DNA from: an uncultured Phascolarctobacterium sp.
GTDB taxonomy: Bacteria; Bacillota; Negativicutes; Acidaminococcales; Acidaminococcaceae
Assembly: GCA_900544795.1 (NCBI GenBank)
Contig: UQWM01000030.1
Span: forward strand, 1 to 18,075
Reading direction: 5' to 3'
DNA length: 18,075 nucleotides
The position numbers and the translations under genes are program-made. Positions 13,627-18,075 of the stretch are shown here, in pieces; position 1 is the stretch's first letter, and each line of letters opens with the position of its first letter. The notes beneath the pieces were generated by a model. It was not told where the DNA came from and did no database searches. It saw only the letters and a program-made list of their open reading frames with translations.

Positions 13627-15292
13627 TGTTATTATTAACGCTGGCTAAAACAGTTCCCAAGGCATCGTTGCCCAGCGTCGGGTCATTATCCCGTCCATTT
13701 ATCTCGTGCAGCTGCAAAGCCTGCGTACCCGTAAAAGTATCCGTCACATACAGCTTATCACTTTGTCCCACTGCCGTACCGTCGATATCCAACACGATCG
13801 TGCCGCCACTGCCGCTTAAACTCTCAGTCGTCAGCGAACCAAAAGCACTGCCGTCAGCCGTCATATCTACCCGGCCACCGTCAAGGTTCAGGTCAGTCAA
13901 CTCCGAACTGTCAGTCATCTGCCACACGGCATCCTCACCAAAGTTCATCCTGCTCTCCGAACCCTTGCCGCTGTCAAGCTTCGCCGCGCCGGTCCAAACC
14001 GACCCGGCCGCCAGCTCCAAATCAACAAGTCCGCCGTTGCTGACGTCAATACTGCCCTGCATAACAAAAAGTGCCGAGCCGCTCACAACCGAGCGATCTC
14101 CCGTAGTACTGCCGGCACCATTCACCCGGATAGCATTAGACGCAGCATCGCCGTCCGCGATGATAGTAGCTGTCTCATTCAGCTCAACATTACCACCGCC
14201 ATAAGCATAAATACCCTGAGCGCCGCTGCCCTGTGCCACAATCCCAACGCCGCCATTTAAAACCACCTTGCCGCCATTATCGGCATAAATGCCGTTCGAC
14301 CTGTCACCATTTATCTCAAAATAACTTTTGCCATCAACAGTTATCAACCCGGTAGAAGCATAGATACCTTTGCCCGACTTGCCTTCTATCTTCACAAAAG
14401 TATCGCCATGCAAATTTACAATACCCTCCACCCGACCGTTGCCATCTCTCGAAGTATGGATGCCCGATACATTATCGCCATACATATTCATTACAGTCGT
14501 ACCGGCAACATCAACCAGCCCTCCGATAACACGAATAGCATAAGCCGAATTCCCATGGCTTTCAACATTCAAATTGCCGCCCAGCATTATTGAGCCATCC
14601 TCGTTATTAGAAGCCGAAAATATCGAATGGCCGATAGCCGAATTATTAGTTATATAAGTATCCTTATCAACTGTCAACGTTCCGCCGCTGGTATTATAAA
14701 TGCCATACCCACGCTGATCGCTTTCGATATTCACAATCAAATTACCCTTAACATCAAGCCTGCCGCTGTCCGAATTCACCGTAATCGCCCTAATGCCCGA
14801 AGCCGGAACCGTATCGCCCCGAACCGTAACATTCAAATCGCCGGCAACCTTCATCTGCGCACCAGTGTTTACATTCACACCATAAATATTGTTGCCGCTC
14901 ACATCAACACTCAAATTATTGATATTCACTTCCGTGCCCATGCCCTTGGCATAAAAACCATTCACATCACCGGTACGGTCCTCACTTATAATACTCAAAT
15001 CATTTAAATTCATTTTAGCGCCATTTTCGATAATGCTGCCATATCTTATATCGCCAATGCCTCTTTGCCCATTGATCTTTATCACAACCGTCGCATCAGG
15101 AGTGGCAGCATCCAAAGATACTTCTTTGTTCCCACTCAGCTTGATGCCGGTATTAGAACTTGTATCTACATTTATCGTTTTATCGCCATTTATAACGGTG
15201 GTATCAGTAATCGGTGCATCAGCATAAACCGAACCCGAAAGGGACATCAAAACTAAAGCCGTCAAGCCCAGATTTTTTTTCATTGATCTCAT
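13535..15292 (-). CDS. Autotransporter passenger (beta-helix), truncated by frameshift
   Basis: A 585-residue frame. Residues 1-24 are a Sec signal peptide (MRSMKKNLGLTALVLMSLSG, then SVYA cut before DAP). Residues 25 to about 490 are repeating right-handed beta-helix rungs with motifs like GIYASTGLITVDG, GIYADNGGKVVLNG and GIYAYGGGNVELN, each about 20-25 residues and ending in Asn/Gly turns. The last part (LGNDALGTVLASVNNNSGTF, then TAVDGEGSLFWQRYELG) is the usual passenger-barrel junction. The final nine residues QQQLQQRQW are out of frame. Passengers of this type are surface adhesins. ATG at 15292 sits 5 bases after GAGGT; GTG at 15310 is possible. Without a barrel in frame the product would stay in the periplasm. 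Confidence 0.75.
   Translation of the reverse strand: MRSMKKNLGLTALVLMSLSGSVYADAPITDTTVINGDKTINVDTSSNTGIKLSGNKEVSLDAATPDATVVIKINGQRGIGDIRYGSIIENGAKMNLNDLSIISEDRTGDVNGFYAKGMGTEVNINNLSVDVSGNNIYGVNVNTGAQMKVAGDLNVTVRGDTVPASGIRAITVNSDSGRLDVKGNLIVNIESDQRGYGIYNTSGGTLTVDKDTYITNNSAIGHSIFSASNNEDGSIMLGGNLNVESHGNSAYAIRVIGGLVDVAGTTVMNMYGDNVSGIHTSRDGNGRVEGIVNLHGDTFVKIEGKSGKGIYASTGLITVDGKSYFEINGDRSNGIYADNGGKVVLNGGVGIVAQGSGAQGIYAYGGGNVELNETATIIADGDAASNAIRVNGAGSTTGDRSVVSGSALFVMQGSIDVSNGGLVDLELAAGSVWTGAAKLDSGKGSESRMNFGEDAVWQMTDSSELTDLNLDGGRVDMTADGSAFGSLTTESLSGSGGTIVLDIDGTAVGQSDKLYVTDTFTGTQALQLHEINGRDNDPTLGNDALGTVLASVNNNSGTFTAVDGEGSLFWQRYELGQQQLQQRQW
13565..13568 (-). other. Frameshift site in a G4 run
   Basis: CCCC on the + strand (GGGG in the coding direction), within CTGGGGCAGC. 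One G fewer would join the passenger frame (…YELG) to the barrel frame (SSSYSSG…). Flanking CAG/CTG triplets could aid slippage, but triplet changes alone would keep the frame. Confidence 0.7.
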
Positions 15293-15410
15293 AAAAGACC
15301 TCACTTTCACCTGTTGAACTACTATCTTTAAAGCTCCTGACCGCAGCGTAAATAACTAAATATTTATCTGCGCCAGTATCTCGAAAATCCAGCTCAATAT
15401 TTTCACTCAT
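15219..15410 (-). CDS. Small upstream open frame overlapping the autotransporter start
   Basis: A 63-residue frame that starts MSENIELDFRDTGADKYL. Its ATG at 15410 has an excellent AAAGGAGAT ribosome site 6 bases upstream, better than that of the autotransporter. The first 35 residues read like a protein; the remainder overlaps the autotransporter signal peptide in another frame and is likely incidental. No family is recognised. It could be a translated leader that couples ribosomes to the autotransporter start, or the remnant of an N-terminal region. It lies in the transcript from the promoter at 15570-15598. Confidence 0.4.
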   Translation of the reverse strand: MSENIELDFRDTGADKYLVIYAAVRSFKDSSSTGESEVFYEINEKKSGLDGFSFDVPFGFGLC

Positions 15411-15453
15411 TTTGACATCTCCTTTCGTTGCTTATTACATGTAAAACCTGATA

Positions 15454-15484
15454 CAAACTGAACCCTCTCCAGTTTGTTTTTTTT
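15454..15484 (+). terminator. + strand terminator-like hairpin in the autotransporter leader
   Basis: CAAACTG/CAGTTTG (15454-15460 with 15470-15476) with a 9-base loop, followed by eight T's on the + strand. It faces away from the autotransporter gene and would end an antisense transcript. On the - strand it forms a leader hairpin. Confidence 0.55.
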
Positions 15485-15569
15485 GTTAGTTATTTTTAAC
15501 AAAACAATTTAATTTAATTGAATGTTTAAAAATAATTTAACATTATCTATTAAGATATTCCCACGAGTT

Positions 15570-15598
15570 ATGATAACATATAACTTTTGCACTGGCAA
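15570..15598 (-). promoter_or_regulatory. Promoter of the autotransporter
   Basis: On the - strand TTGCCA (15593-15598), 17 bp, then TATCAT (15570-15575) preceded by TGT, an extended -10. The direct repeat AAGTTATAT occurs at 15578-15586 and 15600-15608, 22 bp apart, flanking the -35, as expected for a regulator that binds tandem sites. The leader is about 150 bases long. The gene-free stretch 15411-15814 holds this promoter, the hairpins listed separately, and otherwise AT-rich sequence in which I see nothing. Confidence 0.65.
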
Positions 15599-15711
15599 GA
15601 TATAACTTATACTTAATATAATTACTTTATCCGTTATGAAAACTTAGTGTAAAATATATTCAAAATAAACGTGAAATTCAAAAAAATATATTTTTTGTTC
15701 ACATTATTACA

Positions 15712-15745
15712 TAAATATCGCAATAAATTTTTATTGCGATATTTA
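15712..15745. repeat. Near-perfect 34-bp AT-rich palindrome
   Basis: The 16-base arms TAAATATCGCAATAAA (15712-15727) and TTTATTGCGATATTTA (15730-15745) are exact inverted copies around TT. On the + strand it is followed by an A-run, so it is not a terminator in that direction; on the - strand no T-tract follows. It sits just beyond the glutamate-synthase-like gene's terminator. Confidence 0.75.
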
Positions 15746-15748
15746 CAA

Positions 15749-15788
15749 AAAAAAAAAATATATCCCGTATGCCAAAGCATACGGGATA
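15749..15788 (-). terminator. Strong terminator of the glutamate synthase-like gene
   Basis: The 12-bp perfect stem TATCCCGTATGC/GCATACGGGATA (15761-15772 with 15777-15788) has loop CAAA; on the - strand it is followed by ATAT and then a run of twelve T's. Confidence 0.92.
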
Positions 15789-15814
15789 AAAAACACCAAC
15801 TATTCAATTCTTAT

Positions 15815-17209
15815 TTAAGCGTGCGGAATATTAGTATAATCAGAAATTTCTCTATTGATAGTACACAAATCACCCACATTCAAATCGTGCAGCCGCTTAT
15901 GCCCCGTGATCCTGGCATAAGTCTTCAGTTCAGCCAACGAACAGTTCAGGAAATTGCCCACCCGCTGCGCTGCCGATTCTATCTTCAGCCTTGCACGTAG
16001 CTCGGGGTCCTGGGTAGCTATGCCCACCGGGCATTTACCAGTACCGCAAATGCGGTACTGCTGACAAGCCGCAGCAATCAACGCCGCCGAAGCCACTGCC
16101 ACAGCATCGGCGCCCATTGCTAAAGCCTTGGCAAAATCCGATGACACCCTTAGCCCGCCCGTTATCACAAGTGCGATATCATTAGCACCTACAGCATCCA
16201 AGTACTTACGTGCCCTGTGCAAAGCATACACCGTCGGCACACTGGTCGAATCGCGTACCAGCTTCGGGCTGGCTCCGGTCGCGCCGCCGCGTCCATCAAT
16301 AGTAATAAAATCTGGCCCAGCAAAAACGCAAAACTCTAAATCGCGCTCCAGCTTACCTGCCGCAATCTTTATCCCAATCGGCCTGCCGTCCGACTCCTCA
16401 CGCAGCCTTGTTACCAAAGCCCGCAGCTCCTCTTTCGTATTGATATCGGGGAACTTGGACGGACTGATAACATCCTCGCCCAAAGGCTTGTTTCTGATCG
16501 CCGCTATTTCTGGTGTCACCTTGCCGCCGGGAAGATGCCCGCCCATGCCAGGCTTAGTCCCCTGGCCTATCTTGATCTCTATAGCGTCCGCGTTACGCAG
16601 GTTTTCTTGCGTAACGCTATATAAATTAGGGATATATTCAAAAATATACTTATGCGCAGCCGCCATCTCCTCAGGCAAAATGCCGCCCTCACCGCTGCAC
16701 ATGGCTGCCCCTGCCAAAGCACTGCCCTTAGCCAGCGCCACCTTCGTCTCCTTCGACAAAGCGCCGAAGGACATATGCGAAACAAAAATAGGATTAGTCA
16801 AAATCAACGGCTTTTTAGCGTTCCTGCCGATCACCGTCGTCGTATCTACCTCATCGTGGTCATTCAGTGGCGGTGGATTGAGCTGATTACCCAGCAGCAG
16901 GATGTCGTCCCAGCCAGGCATCTGCATCTGTGTGCCCATAGCCCCGATGATCGACTTGCCCGTAACCGCCATTTCATGGATATCATCCATATAGCGACAG
17001 CCTGCATCCTGACGCAGATAAGCCGCGTCATAAGCTAAAGCTTCACCTGTTAAAGCAGCACATGCCTGAGCAGGGGCAGTATCCGCCTCGTCATCTTCCA
17101 TCAGCACCATTTCCATACCGCAGACAGGGCACTTGGCATCTCCTAACGGCTGCCCTTCTTTCTCCTCATCGTAAATATAACCGCAAACACTGCATTTATA
17201 TTTTACCAT
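15815..17209 (-). CDS. Rubredoxin-like domain fused to FMN-binding glutamate synthase-type domain
   Basis: Numbering is from the ATG at 17209 (464 residues). Residues 1-34 are a short rubredoxin-like domain, with C6, C9, C27 and C30 (CSVCGYIYDEE...CPVC). From about 70 to 450 lies the FMN/Fe-S TIM barrel of the glutamate synthase large subunit (GltS/Glu_synthase): SHMSFGALSKETKVALAKG, CSGEGGILPEE, KIGQGTKPGMGGHLPG, GRGGATGASP, and the 3Fe-4S motif CX5CX4C at C382, C388, C393 (CQQYRICGTGKCPVG). There is no amidotransferase domain, so it cannot use glutamine alone and resembles the archaeal-type stand-alone synthase domain; the true substrate is open. GGAGGAG lies 8 bases before the ATG; an in-frame ATG at 17245 precedes that site. 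A near-consensus promoter (17277-17305) and a strong terminator bound it as a single-gene unit. Confidence 0.88.
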   Translation of the reverse strand: MVKYKCSVCGYIYDEEKEGQPLGDAKCPVCGMEMVLMEDDEADTAPAQACAALTGEALAYDAAYLRQDAGCRYMDDIHEMAVTGKSIIGAMGTQMQMPGWDDILLLGNQLNPPPLNDHDEVDTTTVIGRNAKKPLILTNPIFVSHMSFGALSKETKVALAKGSALAGAAMCSGEGGILPEEMAAAHKYIFEYIPNLYSVTQENLRNADAIEIKIGQGTKPGMGGHLPGGKVTPEIAAIRNKPLGEDVISPSKFPDINTKEELRALVTRLREESDGRPIGIKIAAGKLERDLEFCVFAGPDFITIDGRGGATGASPKLVRDSTSVPTVYALHRARKYLDAVGANDIALVITGGLRVSSDFAKALAMGADAVAVASAALIAAACQQYRICGTGKCPVGIATQDPELRARLKIESAAQRVGNFLNCSLAELKTYARITGHKRLHDLNVGDLCTINREISDYTNIPHA

Positions 17210-17276
17210 TTTCACTTCTCCTCCATTCCATCTTGTAATTTCCAATAATAATTATCTACTAATACATTCTGTATCT

Positions 17277-17305
17277 ATTATAAGTTTTCTGAAAATTATC
17301 GTCAA
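17277..17305 (-). promoter_or_regulatory. Strong promoter of the glutamate synthase-like gene
   Basis: On the - strand TTGACG (17300-17305), 17 bp, then a perfect TATAAT (17277-17282), about 70 bases before the start codon. Confidence 0.8.
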
Positions 17306-17406
17306 GCTGTTTCTGACTGTTTAAGCAAAAAATGCTGCAAAGCTCCCTTCTTCAGCTGCCTTCACCAATCTCGCAAACAGCCCGCGGTGCCCTGCCCCAA
17401 ACATCA

Positions 17407-17447
17407 GCAGGCCTCTGCCGCTGGGTAGCGGCAGAGGCCTGCATTTT
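17407..17447 (+). terminator. GC-rich terminator hairpin right of the glutamate synthase-like gene
   Basis: A 16-bp perfect stem GCAGGCCTCTGCCGCT/AGCGGCAGAGGCCTGC (17407-17422 with 17427-17442), loop GGGT, followed by ATTTTTAC on the + strand. No + strand gene lies upstream. On the - strand it follows the 54-aa gene by 20 bases, but only TGATGTTTGG comes after it, so as a - terminator it is weak. Confidence 0.65.
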
Positions 17448-17461
17448 TACACATACAATTA

Positions 17462-17626
17462 TTATTTTTGTTCCTGCTGTGCTTCCAGCGGGGCAAACAC
17501 AAACTCGATCATTTTATTGTTTTTATCGAAACCGTAAATGATGCGCACCATTTTCTCTCTGCTGTAGCTGCCCAAATAAGTAAGGCGGTCGCCCTGGTCA
17601 AAACGTTCATAAGCAACAAATTTCAT
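17462..17626 (-). CDS. Small 54-residue protein coupled to the XRE gene
   Basis: A 54-codon frame: it starts MKFVAYERFDQGDRLTYLGS, contains EKMVRIIYGFDKNNKMIEF, and ends QQEQK. Its ATG overlaps the TGA of the XRE regulator (ATGA at 17623-17626), the classic arrangement for translational coupling. The sequence reads as a small all-beta protein: four strands (KFVAYERF, RLTYLGSYS, MVRIIYGFD, KMIEFVFAP) with charged turns. There is no signal peptide, Cys or membrane segment. I do not recognise a family. The context suggests a partner or effector of the regulator, but no function can be assigned. A GC-rich hairpin follows 20 bases after its stop. Confidence 0.7.
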   Translation of the reverse strand: MKFVAYERFDQGDRLTYLGSYSREKMVRIIYGFDKNNKMIEFVFAPLEAQQEQK

Positions 17627-17940
17627 TTCTTTTTGGTTGCCTGCACTATTTGCAGCAATATGCCGATGTCTTCGGCGCTGTAGTGCTGTTCCTGCGGCGG
17701 GTCGGCAGTGCTTGCCGCTGCACCGGGCGGTGCAAAAAAATCGTCCAGCTTACACTTAAAGATGTTGGCTATACGCATCAGCAGGCGCAGGTTTACCAGC
17801 ACCCGGCCATGTTCGATATTGCTCATATGGGTTTGGCTGATGCCCAGCTTTTTAGCCAGTTCTCCCTGGCTGATATGGTTGACGGTACGGAACATTTTGA
17901 TATTGACGCCCAAACCGTTCAAGCTGTTTTCGTCGTACAT
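17623..17940 (-). CDS. XRE-family (Cro/CI-type) HTH regulator
   Basis: A 105-residue DNA-binding protein. The five-helix HTH_3 domain is at residues about 10-68: NIKMFRTVNHISQGELAKKLGISQTHMSNIEHGR, given here only by its span 13-46, has the recognition helix QTHMSNIEHG and is followed by LRLLMRIANIFKCKLDDFF (51-69). The C-terminal 35 residues are a Pro/Ala/Gln-rich linker and a short helix (AEDIGILLQIVQATKKK) that may dimerise. GAGGTGG precedes the ATG at 17940 by 4-5 bases. Its stop overlaps the start of the 54-aa gene. It probably regulates its own operon, but no clear operator is seen in 17941-18075, where the only promoter-like element is a TATAAT near 18055 on the - strand. Confidence 0.9.
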   Translation of the reverse strand: MYDENSLNGLGVNIKMFRTVNHISQGELAKKLGISQTHMSNIEHGRVLVNLRLLMRIANIFKCKLDDFFAPPGAAASTADPPQEQHYSAEDIGILLQIVQATKKK

Positions 17941-18075
17941 GGTCCACCTCGCTATCGACAGTAAAGCAGTTAGATATGTTGATTTTTCAAAGTAATAGTT
18001 TGTATGTTTTGAAGCATAAGGTAAAAATTATTCATACTAGCTATAACCTCCGCCATTATAGCACTGTTGTACCCC

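Larger units (their letters stand above)
12934..15292 (-). pseudogene. Autotransporter gene broken by +1 frameshift and barrel deletion
   Basis: One ancestral gene: signal peptide, beta-helix passenger, then translocator barrel. The frame runs from 15292 through LFWQRYELG and is lost at a run of four G's (13565-13568). Removing one base there gives YELG-SSSYSSGSGENHAKG and continues to the barrel stop at 12934, giving about 785 residues. The junction also lacks the linker helix and first strands that I expect between the passenger end and the SYSSGSG-N segment in Negativicutes autotransporters (from memory). So there is a frameshift and probably an internal deletion. Either the gene is dead, or the frame is switched, or the base is a sequencing error; the deletion would remain in any case. 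Confidence 0.65.

Noticed and set aside
13620..15256. Long + strand frames opposite the autotransporter
   Set aside because: They mirror the repetitive beta-helix coding sequence; no ribosome site or protein-like pattern.
16128..17038. Long + frames opposite the glutamate synthase-like gene
   Set aside because: Shadows of a strongly conserved - strand enzyme with all its motifs.
17937..18061. A 21-codon - strand frame (MNNFYLMLQ...) behind GGAGG near 18050, and a CTATAA/TTATAG dyad at 18041-18061
   Set aside because: The peptide is too short and featureless to support, and the dyad is short and AT-rich at the edge of the window.
1..18075. CRISPR arrays, insertion sequences, phage genes or attachment sites
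   Set aside because: No spaced repeats, transposase or integrase motifs, or tRNA-flanking direct repeats were seen.

Overview
The window looks like chromosomal DNA of a strictly anaerobic, diderm Firmicute of the Negativicutes, probably near Phascolarctobacterium or Acidaminococcus (inference, no search run). Three things point there: an [FeFe]-hydrogenase maturase (HydG) with its small TM1266-type partner; several rubredoxin- and flavodoxin-type redox proteins; and an autotransporter with a signal peptide and an outer-membrane barrel ending in Phe, carried beside Firmicute-type promoters, strong AGGAGG ribosome binding sites and U-tract terminators. No phage, transposase or CRISPR array is visible.

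Layout. Bases 1-1960 hold a TM1266-type regulator and hydG on the + strand behind an extended -10 promoter, closed by a two-way terminator. Bases 1965-3974 (- strand) hold a flavin reductase/rubredoxin fusion (Hrb-like), a Cys-rich DUF6125-like protein, and a yjdJ-yjdI pair behind a long palindromic operator. A tRNA-Leu(CAA) lies at 4347-4433. Bases 4563-5942 (-) are a two-gene operon: an aminotransferase class IV homologue that has lost its catalytic lysine, followed by an ECF S-component-like membrane protein. Bases 6130-8451 (+) encode a large CPA2 cation/proton antiporter, convergent with a membrane metallophosphoesterase (8499-9587, -). An MFS exporter (9791-10966, -) diverges from a LysR regulator (11140-12018, +). 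A flavodoxin-like lipoprotein (12097-12705, -) follows. Bases 12934-15292 (-) are a frameshifted, barrel-truncated autotransporter. Bases 15815-17209 (-) encode a rubredoxin/glutamate-synthase FMN-domain fusion. The right end has an XRE regulator overlapping an easily missed 54-aa gene (17462-17940, -).

Shared themes. Redox handling recurs: H-cluster assembly, two proteins with short rubredoxin-like domains, a one-cluster Fe-S protein and a flavodoxin. Two leftward promoters (9655-9685 and 12772-12802) have a consensus-like -35 and -10 separated by 19 bp, the architecture of MerR-family-controlled promoters, yet no MerR gene lies in the window. The most unusual protein is the Lys-less fold-type IV homologue at 5076-5942. 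Several start codons were moved to fit the ribosome binding site (162, 3267, 5942, 9587 TTG, 10966 GTG, 11140, 12705, 15292, 17209).
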